Position numbers and translations under genes: made by a program
DNA from: DATJPR01 sp963843525
GTDB taxonomy: Bacteria > Bacteroidota > Ignavibacteria > UBA10030 > UBA6906
Assembly (NCBI GenBank): GCA_963843525.1
Contig: CAWJKM010000005.1
Location: forward strand, 1 to 64,000
Direction of reading: 5' to 3'
DNA: 64,000 nt
The notes under the pieces: generated by a model
What the model was told of the DNA's origin: nothing
What the model saw: the letters and a program-made list of their open reading frames with translations, nothing else
Databases searched by the model: none
In this document: piece after piece, positions 40,079-49,996 of the stretch
Layout: each line of letters starts with the position of its first letter
Position numbering within the stretch: the first letter of the stretch is position 1

Positions 40079-43000
40079 TCAGGTAATCTTGAACACCACG
40101 CTGAACGAAGTCCCCGCTGTTGTATCCAGGTCGATGACGCCGTCGATCTGATCGACGAGCGTTTCGATCAACTGCAGGCCGAGCGTCGGCACATTCCGGA
40201 GACTGAAGCCGGGCGGGAGACCAACCCCGTTGTCCCGCACCGTCAACCGGGCCACGGACTCATTTTGTGTCATCTCCACCGACACTTCTCCCGCGCGTCC
40301 GTCGGTGAATCCATGGATGAGGGAGTTCGAGACCAGCTCATTCACGATCAATCCGCACGGAATGGCCATGTCCACGCCCAGAAGGATTCCCTCGATGTTC
40401 ACCCGTATTTTCGTCGACATGCGCGCGACGGGATAGGAACGGACAAGATACGAAATGAGGTTATGAACGTATGTCCCGAAATCGATCCTTGAGAGATCGC
40501 CGGAACGGTAAAGACGTTCATGAATAAGCGCCATCGAGCGGATCCGGTTCTGACTCTCGCGGAGGAGTTGTGCAATGGAAGAATCCTGGACGTGCCCGAG
40601 CTGGAGGCTGAGCAGGCTCGAGATGATCTGGAGGTTGTTTTTCACCCGGTGATGGACTTCCTTCAGAAGGATTTCTTTCTCCTCCAGGGATTTCCGCAGT
40701 TCCTGCTGGGCATGCTGGCGCTGCATGTGCACGACCATACCTTCAAACAGCAGCGTCAATTGCCGTGCGTCCGACGTGTCGTATTCCTCTTCCTTGTTCC
40801 CGACCCCCGCGATGGCGAGCACATTCTCTCCATCGAACACCGGGATACACATGAACCGATCGATGGGCACATGGCGGCCCGGCAGCGGCGCGATCCCGGG
40901 ACCCCGGCCGGACAGCTGGTTGTAGATCACGGGTTCCCGTCGGAGGATCGCATGGCGGAACATTCCCGAAGGAGAGAGCATGGCGATCGGATCGCTCTCC
41001 TGCAGCCCGCAGAGCTCCTGTGAGCGTTTCGACCAAATCACCGATTCGATCGTGTTGCCATCAGGAGACAAGAACCCCACAAAACCGATTTCGCTCCGGG
41101 TCAACCGGACTCCTTCCTCCAGCGCAAACTCGGCAATTCTTTGCGTCGACGCATCAAACATCTGATTCAACGACACCAAGCCCTCGAGCCGGGCCTCGTT
41201 CAGCCGCAAGGCTTCGTCCGCTTTTTTCCGCTGGGTGACATCCAGACTGCCGACAACAAATCCCGTCACCTTGCCGGCGTCATCCAGCAGAGGATTGATC
41301 AGCGACTCCACCCAGATCCATCCTCCCCCGGATTTCCGAAACCGGTATTCCGCCGTACCCGAGGTCGCTTCCCGGTACAGGCGGCGGAATACCGCGAGCA
41401 TGCCAGTCCGGTCGGCGGGGTAGATCAGCGGGAGCAACGATTGGCCCATGAGCGCGTCGGGCTGATATCCGAGAACCTTCAGGTGCGAAGGGCTCGCGTA
41501 TTCGCACACACCGTGCGTATCGACCTGCGTGATGACATCGAGCATCGTATCGGTTATACGGCGGAGGCGAAGCTCGTTGTTGCGGATCTTTTCCTCGTTC
41601 TGCTTTCTGTCGCCGATATCCCGCGCGACCGTCACGAAAGCAACCGGCTTCCCGGCTTCATCACGCACTGTGGAAGTCCGGATTTCAGCAGGAAACACCG
41701 TCCCGTCAGACCGCGCTGCCGTTATCTCCCCCGACCATGATCCGGATGAGGGAAGGTACGCCTCTTCCAGGGCCTCGTGGGCGGTCCCGTTGCCCCCGAG
41801 GAGCACCGGAGATTTCCCGACCAGCTCGTCCGCTGAATAGCCGTACGTTGCGATGAACGCATCGTTGACAAAGAGAATCGACCCCTCGAGATTTGTCAGC
41901 AAGAAGCAGTCCCGTGCGCATGCCACCGTATTCGCGAGGAGGCGCAGTTCCCTCTCTGCCAGTTTCTTGGAAGTGATGTCCTGGACGGTGACAATATAAT
42001 GCAGCGGGTTGCCATCTTCATCACTCACAAGCTTGATATTCTCGCTGATCCAGAATTGGCCTCCCCCGTTTCTGGTCACCTGAGATTCGAAATCCGAGAC
42101 TTCGCGGTTCGATTGGAGAAGAGCCTCAAGATCATCCTTCCGCCCCGATTCGATATACAGCTGCCCTTTCCTCCGGGTCATTTCCTCCAGGAGCCCGGGT
42201 TGATTCGTGTATCCATACATCCGCATCAGAGCGTTGTTGACGCTGATGAACCTCCCGTCGACGGTACATTTCGCAATTCCCATTGCTGCGTGATCGAAGA
42301 TCCCCTTGTACGTCTCCCGCGCCTCATGAAAAGAAGTTTCCATCCGGCGCCGGTCCGTGATGTCGTGTGCGACAAGAATGACCCGCTGAGGACCGGCGGG
42401 CGAAAGCGTTCCTTCAAACCAGCGACCCCCTCCGGCGATGTCCATGGGGAATTCGATGGACATGCGATGCCCTTCCTGCAGCACGATTTGAATCCGCGAA
42501 AGGAAGAACTCCGCCTGCTCGTGCGGAAACAAATCGTGGACCGTCTTTTGATGAAGAAGATCCGGAAGTCGGTAAAGAAGTGACGGGTGGGTCGGTGCAA
42601 TATTCAGGAACGTGCCGTTCCGGCTTATGACCAGTACCAGTGCGTCCATCCCCTCGAAGAGACTCCGCAGTTCCGCTTCGGATTCCCGGAGAGTCTCCTC
42701 TTTCTTTTTCCGATCAATCGCCATCGCGACCTGGCGCGACACAAACGACAGGATATCGAGGTCCTCCTGGGTGTAGCGGACTCCTTCGGAGTACGTCTGG
42801 ACGACCAGAACACCGATGGGGGTATCATCGAGGATCAGCGGTACCCCCAGCCAGTCGACGCTGGGTTCGCCGATGGACTGTACTTCCCCACGCGCAATGA
42901 GTTCCCGGAACAGCTCGGGCGACGCAAACAACGGTTTCCCGTGTCGCAAGACGTATTCGGTCAGTCCTCTTCCGACGGCCCTGGGAGCGGGAGGGGGATC

Positions 43001-43948
43001 GAACTGGTCGACAAAATATGGGAAGAAAAGCAGGTCGTGTGTCTTATCGTGGAGCGCGATATAGAAATTCTCGGCCGGGAGGACATCGCTGACACAGAGA
43101 TGGATGGAACGGTACAATTCTTCGAGGCCATGCACCGTATGGGCAGCCTCCGAAATGGCGTACAGTGCCGCCCGCCTGCGCGAGTTCCGTTTTTCCTCGG
43201 TCACGTCTTCTGCGACGGCAAGGAAGCCGCTTCCGTTTTGCGGAGCAAGCGTAATGGAAAACCACCTCGCCGGGTCCGGAGAATCCTTCAGGCGGGCCTC
43301 GATGTGAACAGTCCTGCCCTGCAATGCCTCGTGAATCTTCCCCTTGAAGTCGCCGCGAGCAGCAGGCGTGAACAGATCGTTGAGTGTTGCACGACCGATC
43401 ACGTCCTTCGCGAGGCCGAGCAGACTCCGGGTCCCTCCTCCCAGGAATCGGACGATCCCGTTTTCGTCGCACCCCAGCACGCAATGCTGATTCGACCCAC
43501 CGGCGAGTTGCACCGAAGGTTCCCGCCCCTCAGAAGGACTGTTCTGCAGTCTGGCCTGGTGCAGCTCCTTCCGGGTCACGGCAAGTTCCATCGCAAGCTG
43601 CAGTTCACGATCTTCAAACGGCTTGACAAGCAACGACGCCATCGGCAACGAGCGAGCGCGTTCGACCGTCGACAGGTCCGAACACGCAGTAATGAACACC
43701 ACGGGGAGGAGAAATTCTTCGGAGATTCTCGCCGCGGCCTCTACCCCATCCATGGGTCCACGCAGGAGAATGTCCATGAGGGCAACGTCGGGCCGGGACG
43801 TCTGCGCCAGGTGGACGGCCTCTGCGCCACTGGAGACGGGCCCGATGACATCATAGCCGGATTGGATCAGGCGCTGACGCAGGTCCTCAGCAATGATGAC
43901 CTCGTCGTCGACGATGAGAACGCGCGGTCGTCTTTCAATTCTCTCCAT
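40079..43948 (-). CDS. Multi-sensor histidine kinase (REC-PAS/GAF array-HisKA_2)
   Basis: About 1289 aa from MERIERRPRVLIVDDEVIIA at 43948. A receiver (Asp59) is followed by a PAS region. Two GAF-like units (about 260-400 and 920-1080) flank several PAS domains. The kinase core is of the HisKA_2 type: 'ILLKEVHHRVKNNLQIISSL' with phospho-His1100, then HATPase with 'LIVNELVSNSLIHGF' and 'DNGVGLPPGF'. It has no C-terminal receiver, so the N-terminal receiver is probably its input or regulatory site. No membrane helix. Confidence 0.92.
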   Translation of the reverse strand: MERIERRPRVLIVDDEVIIAEDLRQRLIQSGYDVIGPVSSGAEAVHLAQTSRPDVALMDILLRGPMDGVEAAARISEEFLLPVVFITACSDLSTVERARSLPMASLLVKPFEDRELQLAMELAVTRKELHQARLQNSPSEGREPSVQLAGGSNQHCVLGCDENGIVRFLGGGTRSLLGLAKDVIGRATLNDLFTPAARGDFKGKIHEALQGRTVHIEARLKDSPDPARWFSITLAPQNGSGFLAVAEDVTEEKRNSRRRAALYAISEAAHTVHGLEELYRSIHLCVSDVLPAENFYIALHDKTHDLLFFPYFVDQFDPPPAPRAVGRGLTEYVLRHGKPLFASPELFRELIARGEVQSIGEPSVDWLGVPLILDDTPIGVLVVQTYSEGVRYTQEDLDILSFVSRQVAMAIDRKKKEETLRESEAELRSLFEGMDALVLVISRNGTFLNIAPTHPSLLYRLPDLLHQKTVHDLFPHEQAEFFLSRIQIVLQEGHRMSIEFPMDIAGGGRWFEGTLSPAGPQRVILVAHDITDRRRMETSFHEARETYKGIFDHAAMGIAKCTVDGRFISVNNALMRMYGYTNQPGLLEEMTRRKGQLYIESGRKDDLEALLQSNREVSDFESQVTRNGGGQFWISENIKLVSDEDGNPLHYIVTVQDITSKKLAERELRLLANTVACARDCFLLTNLEGSILFVNDAFIATYGYSADELVGKSPVLLGGNGTAHEALEEAYLPSSGSWSGEITAARSDGTVFPAEIRTSTVRDEAGKPVAFVTVARDIGDRKQNEEKIRNNELRLRRITDTMLDVITQVDTHGVCEYASPSHLKVLGYQPDALMGQSLLPLIYPADRTGMLAVFRRLYREATSGTAEYRFRKSGGGWIWVESLINPLLDDAGKVTGFVVGSLDVTQRKKADEALRLNEARLEGLVSLNQMFDASTQRIAEFALEEGVRLTRSEIGFVGFLSPDGNTIESVIWSKRSQELCGLQESDPIAMLSPSGMFRHAILRREPVIYNQLSGRGPGIAPLPGRHVPIDRFMCIPVFDGENVLAIAGVGNKEEEYDTSDARQLTLLFEGMVVHMQRQHAQQELRKSLEEKEILLKEVHHRVKNNLQIISSLLSLQLGHVQDSSIAQLLRESQNRIRSMALIHERLYRSGDLSRIDFGTYVHNLISYLVRSYPVARMSTKIRVNIEGILLGVDMAIPCGLIVNELVSNSLIHGFTDGRAGEVSVEMTQNESVARLTVRDNGVGLPPGFSLRNVPTLGLQLIETLVDQIDGVIDLDTTAGTSFSVVFKIT

Positions 43949-44076
43949 TGACCCCCCCGCGCTGAGTTCCGAGGCTCCGCTTCTCGCCCCGGTAGGGCAC
44001 GCCTCTGCCCGCATTTCTTCCCCCTGCCCGGACTCCCGTGTTAGGCTCCATTTCCGCCCGATACAGATCAGGCCAC

Positions 44077-44090
44077 GCCGGCATGCCGGC
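44077..44090. repeat. GC-rich 14-bp palindrome
   Basis: GCCGGCATGCCGGC is a perfect palindrome nine bases after the stop of the 44099-45760 gene, in the roughly 150-base gap before the multi-sensor kinase. It lacks a loop and T-run. It could be a weak 3' hairpin or a protein-binding site. Confidence 0.35.
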
Positions 44091-44098
44091 CACTCTTT

Positions 44099-45760
44099 TC
44101 ATGATGTTCTCCTCACACTCCAACTCTCGTCAAGGATTTCCCGGACTGCAGAGAGGAAGGACTCCTCCTCGAACGGTTTCTGCACCGTCCGCAACCCTTG
44201 CTCATTGAGAAGTGAGGTCACAATCTGGTCCGCTGCATGTCCCAGACAGAACAGCACCGGGATGTCCTTGCGGATCGACTTCAATTCCAGAAACGCCTGA
44301 TCGCCGTCGACATGCGGAGTCACAAGGTCCAGAACCACCAGATTGATTTGCGAAGATTGTTCGCGGAATGTATCGATCGCTTCCTGGCCATCTGCTGCGG
44401 TGAGCACTCGGTACCCCCGGTGTTCAAGAAAATTCTGCCCTATTTTCCGCATCCCGTCCTCATGGTCCACAAGCAGAACGGTCTCCTTCTTTCGTAGGGT
44501 CGAACCATCCGGATACTCTTCCCCCCACGGTGCGGGGCCCGTGCCGACCGACGGCAGCCAGAGGGTGAACGTCGATCTTCCGGCGATGGATTCCGAGAGG
44601 GTCAAATCGCCGTGGTGGTTCCACGCAGTCGATTGTGCCTCTGCCAGACCCAGCCTGTCCCCCCTGCCGGTCCTCTGCGTGGAGAGAAATGGTTCACAAA
44701 CGCTGTCGCGCAATTCCTCGGGAATTCCTGGTCCATTATCTGAAATGTCGATGGCCACCGTCGTCGGCGAACATCGGACGTGTCCCGGCAAGGCGGGATC
44801 CCCCGCGTGGACAACCCGGGTATGGATTTCGATGATGCCGGAGTTCATTCCGGAAACTGCCTCCAGGGCGTTTTCGAACAGCTGTGTAAGCGCCCGGCCG
44901 AGCGTCTCTTCGTCCCCGAGGATTGCGGGCAGCGCATCCGGGATGTCCTTGCAGATGGCGATGTGGGACGGACATTTGATCTCGATCTTCGCGATCGCGT
45001 CAATGAGAAGATTTGTCACCTGTATGCGCCGCAGCGACAATGAGTCGGCGGCGGCGAGAGCAAACAACCGGTCGGAAAGTTCTGTACCCCGTTTGGCGGA
45101 GAGTTCAATCAACGTCCGGTACTTCGTACTCCGGGTTGTATCCGTTGCATATTTTCGCAGCATGTAGGTGTACCCGAGCACGTTGTTCACGATCGCATCA
45201 AATTCATGCGCTATCCCTCCCAGGACCGATCTGAGCATATTCATCCGCTGTGCCTGAAGGCTCTCCCGCTCGGTTTGCTTTCGTTGCGTGATGTCCTGAA
45301 TGGTTGCAAGAACCATTTCTTTCTGTGCCAATCCGATCCGATGGAAATTCACCTCGACATCAAAGACACTCTGTTCCACGGGCCGGCGGGCCCTCCAGGC
45401 GAAAAGGCGATCGTTGCCCTTGAGCACATCCATCCAGGTCTCAAGAAACTCGCCCATCGAACTTTCGGGTCCGGAGAGATCCGTACTGAACGAACTCCCG
45501 AGCACCTCCTCCCGCTGGAGCCTGAACATTTTCAGAACGAGTGCGTTCGCCTCCACCACTCTTCCGTTCTTGTCGAGCAAGAGAAGGCCATCGTGAACAC
45601 TCTCAAGGAACGGCCGGATGTTCTCCACCGCCTGTGCCAAATCAGTGGGAAGGGCCTGAGGGCGCACCCGTGATGGGAACGGTACATCACCCATCCTGTG
45701 CGCGCCTGCAGTCATGCGCTCTTCGGAAACCTCTTTACGACCAGCGCGTGGATGTTTCAT
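44099..45760 (-). CDS. Hybrid histidine kinase with degenerate catalytic motifs
   Basis: 553 aa (an alternative ATG at 45715 gives 538). PAS spans about 45-165. The HisKA region has His185 in 'GIAHEFDAIVNN', where the paralogue at 37740-40028 has HDFNNVLNN. The HATPase G2 box reads GRGDRLGLA instead of GRGTGLGLS. The C-terminal receiver starts LLVDHEDGM (His for one acidic residue) and keeps Asp in 'VVLDLVTPHVDG'. The likeness to the 37740-40028 product extends to the C-terminal end. Probably a duplicated copy with weakened or lost kinase activity. Confidence 0.85.
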   Translation of the reverse strand: MKHPRAGRKEVSEERMTAGAHRMGDVPFPSRVRPQALPTDLAQAVENIRPFLESVHDGLLLLDKNGRVVEANALVLKMFRLQREEVLGSSFSTDLSGPESSMGEFLETWMDVLKGNDRLFAWRARRPVEQSVFDVEVNFHRIGLAQKEMVLATIQDITQRKQTERESLQAQRMNMLRSVLGGIAHEFDAIVNNVLGYTYMLRKYATDTTRSTKYRTLIELSAKRGTELSDRLFALAAADSLSLRRIQVTNLLIDAIAKIEIKCPSHIAICKDIPDALPAILGDEETLGRALTQLFENALEAVSGMNSGIIEIHTRVVHAGDPALPGHVRCSPTTVAIDISDNGPGIPEELRDSVCEPFLSTQRTGRGDRLGLAEAQSTAWNHHGDLTLSESIAGRSTFTLWLPSVGTGPAPWGEEYPDGSTLRKKETVLLVDHEDGMRKIGQNFLEHRGYRVLTAADGQEAIDTFREQSSQINLVVLDLVTPHVDGDQAFLELKSIRKDIPVLFCLGHAADQIVTSLLNEQGLRTVQKPFEEESFLSAVREILDESWSVRRTS

Positions 45761-45818
45761 CGAGCAACCCGGAATCGTAATCGTAGTGCCAGTGATGCCC
45801 GTTCGACGACCGGTCCGC

Positions 45819-47237
45819 CTATGCAGTCGTGCGATAGGTCCGCTGCTCCGGTTGGATTCCCAATTGTTCCATCCGGTAGCGGAGTTTGGATCGCGTCAGA
45901 CCGAGCACCTTTGCGGCCTGAACCTGGTTCCCCCCCACAATCTCCAGGGTCTTCAATATGAGTTCCCGGATGACCTCATTCATCTGTATTCCCCTGGTGG
46001 GAATATCAAGGATGAATTTTCTCCCGCCGAAGTGATCCGGCCCCGAAATCGGGGAATCCGTCGAGCGCAAAAACGCGAAATGCTCCGGAGTAAGGATCGC
46101 CACGTTGTTCAGGAGGACAACCCGTTCGATTGCATTCCGGAGTTCCCGTACGTTTCCTTTCCACGGGAGACGTTCGAGATATGCCTCCGATTCCGGTGAC
46201 AGTTTCGGAGTGGGCCGGGTAAGTCTTCGGCTGAACTCCAGAAGAAATGCTTCGGCGAGATCTTTGACATCTTCCTGCCGGTTCCGGAGCGGGGGGATGC
46301 GTAAGGATGCCACGTTCAAACGATAGTACAGATCCTCCCTGAACCTTCCGGCTTCCACTTCACGGGCCAGCTCACGGTTTGATGCGGCAATGACCCGGAC
46401 ATCGACCGTAATTTCCTTTGTCCCGCCGAGCCGGTAGAATCGCTTTTCCTCGAGCACGCGAAGCAATTTCACCTGCATCTCAAGGGAGAGTTCACGGATT
46501 TCGTCGAGCAGGATGGTCCCCCCGTGGGCGAGCTCGAATTTTCCCTGTTTCATCCGCTCGGTCGCCCCGGTGAACGCACCCTTTTCGTAGCCGAAGAACT
46601 CGCTCTCGGCCAGATCCTTCGGGATCGCCCCGCAGTTGATTGTCACAAACGCTTTGTCGGCCCTCGCACTCTTCTGGTGCACGAACCGGGCGATGACTTC
46701 CTTCCCGGTTCCGCTCTCCCCTTCGAGGAGAACCGTGGTAGTGTCGCCTTCCGCAAGTTTCTCGGCGGTATCCAGGACCCTCCGCAGGGCCGCGCTGCTG
46801 CCGATGATGGTGTTCTTTGGCCCCTCCCCTTCCAGTTGTTCCTGGAGAATCTTCACCTTGGTCTGGAGGGAGGCATAATTCAGGTTTTTTTCGATCAACA
46901 CCCCCAGATGATTGAGGTCAAAGGGCTTGACCACAAAGTCCGCCGCGCCCTCTTTCATCGCACGGACGGCGAGCGCCACGTCGGAATGCGCGGTCATCAT
47001 GATCACCGGAACATCCATCCCTTCCGCGCGCATCCGGTTCAGGAGCTGGATTCCGTTGACCTCGCCAAGGTAAATGTCGAGGAGAACGAGATCCGGCTTG
47101 GCCTCCGAGAGTGTCTGGAAGAATTCTTCACCCCTGTTGCACACCGAGACCGTGTAGTTCAGTTCACCCAGAATCTTTCTGAGAGTGTTGGTGAGAATTA
47201 CTTCGTCGTCTCCAATAAGAATACGGGCCTTCGCCAT
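45819..47237 (-). CDS. NtrC-family sigma54-dependent activator
   Basis: 472 aa. The receiver carries Asp54 (LVLLDIYLGEVNG). The AAA+ domain has Walker A GESGTGKE (about 173-180), the sigma54-contacting GAFTGA at 220-225, and Walker B 'TILLDEIREL' with Arg replacing the common Gly after DEI. A Fis-type HTH follows ('GGNQVQAAKVLGLTRSKLRY'). It is the natural candidate for driving the -24/-12 promoters at 16665 and perhaps 34961, as FlrC/FlgR do elsewhere. Its gene lies 30 bases after the kinase at 47268-48920. Confidence 0.93.
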   Translation of the reverse strand: MAKARILIGDDEVILTNTLRKILGELNYTVSVCNRGEEFFQTLSEAKPDLVLLDIYLGEVNGIQLLNRMRAEGMDVPVIMMTAHSDVALAVRAMKEGAADFVVKPFDLNHLGVLIEKNLNYASLQTKVKILQEQLEGEGPKNTIIGSSAALRRVLDTAEKLAEGDTTTVLLEGESGTGKEVIARFVHQKSARADKAFVTINCGAIPKDLAESEFFGYEKGAFTGATERMKQGKFELAHGGTILLDEIRELSLEMQVKLLRVLEEKRFYRLGGTKEITVDVRVIAASNRELAREVEAGRFREDLYYRLNVASLRIPPLRNRQEDVKDLAEAFLLEFSRRLTRPTPKLSPESEAYLERLPWKGNVRELRNAIERVVLLNNVAILTPEHFAFLRSTDSPISGPDHFGGRKFILDIPTRGIQMNEVIRELILKTLEIVGGNQVQAAKVLGLTRSKLRYRMEQLGIQPEQRTYRTTA

Positions 47238-47267
47238 ACGTGTGTGCCTCTCAAGAAAGATGATGGA

Positions 47268-48920
47268 TCAAGAGCCCTGCACAGCAGGCGGAAAGAGCAA
47301 GCGAACGAGTGTTCCCTTATCCTGCGCAGGTTCAACAATAATTTCCGCACTATGGCGGAGCATAATCTGCTTCGACATCGCGAGGCCGAGGCCGGTTCCT
47401 TCCGCCTTCGATGTCCGGAAATGCTCGAACAGATGTTTGTACTGCTCGTCCGTCATCCCCACGCCATGGTCACGGACCGTCATCATGACACACGGACAGG
47501 CGATGGTCTGGCCAACGACAGGGTCCACGAGCGTCCCGGTGGATACAAGAACGTCGCTTCCATCGTTCGATGCATCGATTGCGTTTTGCAGGATGTTCAG
47601 CATCACCTGTTGGACCTGCTTTGCGTCGACGTTGATCGGGGCAACGTCGTCTGCATACTGCGTCTCGATCTGGACTTTCCGCTGCTGGACGGAGATCCTG
47701 AGGAATCCAAGAACCTGTTCCGCAAGGTTGGTGATGTTTTCCGATTTCAGAACGGGCGGGGTGATTCGCGCGAGGCTGAGGGTGTTCTCCATCACCGATT
47801 CCACGCGGCGCGCACCCTCGAGGGCATCCCGGATGATGCTGCACCCCACTTCATCCAGGTCTCCGCGCTGCTGGAGGAACTGCAGGTTGAGCGTCACAGC
47901 GGCGAGGGGGTTCCGAATTTCGTGGGCAATCCCGGCGGCGAGCCGGCCCATCAACGACATCTTCTCCGCCTGCATGAGCTGTTCCCGCATCTTCTTCTCT
48001 TCCGAAATATCGCGGACATAGAGCAAGACGCGATTCTCTTCAGGGTTCTTGAGGGGCCCGACCCCGACTTCCACGAATAGTGTCCGGTTGGATTTGGTCT
48101 TCACCAGTGCCTCGCCGGAAGAGAAGCCGCTTGCGCCGAGCACACGCGCGCTCAGGTCCTCTCCGTTGAGTATCGGGAACCCCGGGAGCTCAAGCAACTG
48201 TGGACGTTCGTACCCCAGAAGAGCAACTCCCTGCTGGTTGGCGTCGAGGACCTTCCCTGTGGTCCGGTCCACAACGAAGATGGCAATGCTGGCATTGTCG
48301 AACAGGCTCCGGTATCTGTCTTCCGAGGCCTGGATTTCCCGGTTCTTGTTGACCAGGGTCTCGGCGTACATTTCAAGCTCGGCCATCTTCTCTTCCAGCT
48401 TTTTGATAATGATGGCATGATGCTTTTCGAGAAATACCTGATCGTCAATCTTTTCCTGGTGTTGCGTGGGACCCGTCTTGAAGCCGTAATGGTCTTTGGC
48501 GAGCTCGTTGACAGCCTGGATCAACGTGCCCAGTCCCGCATACTTCACCACATACCGGTCGACGCCGATACTTCTGGCGAATTCCTGGTCGGCACCATCA
48601 ATGTAATTCCCGGTGTAGATAATGAACGGGATCTTCGATGTCGGGGCATTTGCCTTGACCTCCTTGCAAAGCTGGAATCCGTCGATCTTCGGCATCATCG
48701 CATCGGCGACAATGAGATGCACGGTTTCTTTTTCCAGATAGCGGAGGGCTTCTGCCCCATTGCGACATAATATGGCGACGTACCCGTTCTCGGAAAGCAC
48801 GTCCTCGAGCAGGGCCAGATTCTCTGGTACGTCGTCAACAATCAAAACCTTCAACGGTGATGGGTTCACCGCTGAGGAAGCAGGGGCCGTCGGAAGGCGA
48901 GATTCGTCGGCAGTTGGCAT
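47268..48920 (-). CDS. Histidine kinase (REC-PAS-HisKA-HATPase), partner of the NtrC-like activator
   Basis: About 550 aa from MPTADESRLPTAPASSAVNP at 48920. The N-terminal receiver has Asp73 (LIVADAMMPKIDG). A coiled coil is followed by PAS (about 205-320), HisKA with His333 (GIAHEIRNPLAA) and HATPase with 'NILQNAIDASND', 'DHGVGMTDEQ' and 'GTGLGLAMSKQIM'. It is soluble, like the flagellar kinases FlrB/FlgS, which sense assembly state. The adjoining activator makes a flagellar checkpoint role plausible but not shown. The frame extends to 48974 without a good start. Confidence 0.9.
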   Translation of the reverse strand: MPTADESRLPTAPASSAVNPSPLKVLIVDDVPENLALLEDVLSENGYVAILCRNGAEALRYLEKETVHLIVADAMMPKIDGFQLCKEVKANAPTSKIPFIIYTGNYIDGADQEFARSIGVDRYVVKYAGLGTLIQAVNELAKDHYGFKTGPTQHQEKIDDQVFLEKHHAIIIKKLEEKMAELEMYAETLVNKNREIQASEDRYRSLFDNASIAIFVVDRTTGKVLDANQQGVALLGYERPQLLELPGFPILNGEDLSARVLGASGFSSGEALVKTKSNRTLFVEVGVGPLKNPEENRVLLYVRDISEEKKMREQLMQAEKMSLMGRLAAGIAHEIRNPLAAVTLNLQFLQQRGDLDEVGCSIIRDALEGARRVESVMENTLSLARITPPVLKSENITNLAEQVLGFLRISVQQRKVQIETQYADDVAPINVDAKQVQQVMLNILQNAIDASNDGSDVLVSTGTLVDPVVGQTIACPCVMMTVRDHGVGMTDEQYKHLFEHFRTSKAEGTGLGLAMSKQIMLRHSAEIIVEPAQDKGTLVRLLFPPAVQGS

Positions 48921-49177
48921 GTTGGCAAGATGGTTGTTCAGGGTGAAGCAACTGTCGGATTTTGCACAGCACAAGTAACAATACTAGCCATGTGAACTCA
49001 ATACGTTTATATGCGTATTTTCCAGGCAGGTTATGAGGAGACCTCCCAAAGGAGGAAATTGCGGGGAATTGGGAGGATGTGAAGTGCCGGAGGTACCGGG
49101 GTGGCGAAAAAACGCCTACAGGAGGCTGGAAATAGCGGAGGAACACCCTCTCCCGGGTTATCTATTGTCGGAACGTT

Positions 49178-49855
49178 TCAACGAGGGAGGATGACGATTC
49201 CATTCTTGATCGCGTAGGTAACGAGGCCTGAGCGATCGTGGATATCGAGCTTCTTCACGATATTGTTGCAGTGGGTATCGACGGTCCTGACGGAAATATG
49301 GAGTCTTTCCGCCACCTGTGCATGTGTTTCTCCCTCCGCGATCATCTGGAGGATTTCGCGTTCCCTGGTAGTGAGAGGAGATTGTGGCTCTTTCGCGGCG
49401 AGATTCCCCTCTCCATTCTGCCCGTTCTTGAGATACTCTTCGAATACCACTCTGGACACCGATGAGCTGAAATACGACCGGCCGCCGTGGACTGTCCGGA
49501 TGGCCGTATACAACTCATCCGCAGTGGTATTTTTCAGTACGTACCCATTCGCCCCGGATCGCATCACCTGCATGACATATTCGTCGTTGTCGAAGGCACT
49601 GAGAATGAGGATCTTGACATGGGAAATCAGTTTTCTGATTTGCCTGGTTGCCTCCAGTCCATTCAGGACCGGCATGCTGATGTCCATGAGGACGACATCG
49701 GGTTCATGCTTGAGGGCAAGCTCCACCGCAGCCCTTCCATCCGCTGCTTCACCCACGATTTCGAGTTCGGGGTTGAGTGAGAGGAGGGAAACAAGCCCCC
49801 GGCGCACTATGGTATGGTCGTCTGCAACAAGGAGTGTGATCTTACCAGAGTCCAT
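49178..49855 (-). CDS. NarL/LuxR-family response regulator
   Basis: 225 aa. The receiver has Asp58 (VVLMDISMPVLNG). The C-terminal LuxR HTH has 'LTTREREILQMIAEGETHAQ' and 'VAERLHISVRTVDTHCNNIV'. It is a transcription factor of unknown target, lying between the flagellin/FlgM cluster and the kinase/NtrC pair. No cognate kinase is adjacent on the same transcript. A 15-bp inverted repeat about 50 bases upstream (49906-49920) may be an autoregulatory site. Confidence 0.93.
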   Translation of the reverse strand: MDSGKITLLVADDHTIVRRGLVSLLSLNPELEIVGEAADGRAAVELALKHEPDVVLMDISMPVLNGLEATRQIRKLISHVKILILSAFDNDEYVMQVMRSGANGYVLKNTTADELYTAIRTVHGGRSYFSSSVSRVVFEEYLKNGQNGEGNLAAKEPQSPLTTREREILQMIAEGETHAQVAERLHISVRTVDTHCNNIVKKLDIHDRSGLVTYAIKNGIVILPR

Positions 49856-49905
49856 GACAGCGGGAGGAGTTCTCGGATGATAGTGATGGACGGAGAGTGG
49901 GTTCG

Positions 49906-49920
49906 TACCTCTCTAAGGTA
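49906..49920. repeat. Inverted repeat upstream of the LuxR-type gene
   Basis: TACCT-ctcta-AGGTA, 51-65 bases upstream of the regulator's start. NarL-type proteins bind paired heptamers beginning TAC, so this could be an operator. Evidence is symmetry and location only. Confidence 0.35.
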
Positions 49921-49996
49921 GGGGTTTGGCAGCGAAATAACAATATCACGGCGCTTCCGGATGATGGAAGACCTGATTCAGGATCTCCTGGGGGAT

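Noticed and set aside
42587..43951. 454-codon plus-strand open frame opposite the multi-sensor kinase
   Set aside because: Shadow of the kinase gene; composition is biased and there is no start context or domain.
46524..48080. 518-codon plus-strand open frame opposite the NtrC-like and kinase genes
   Set aside because: It spans two well-supported opposite-strand genes and their gap; a compositional artefact.
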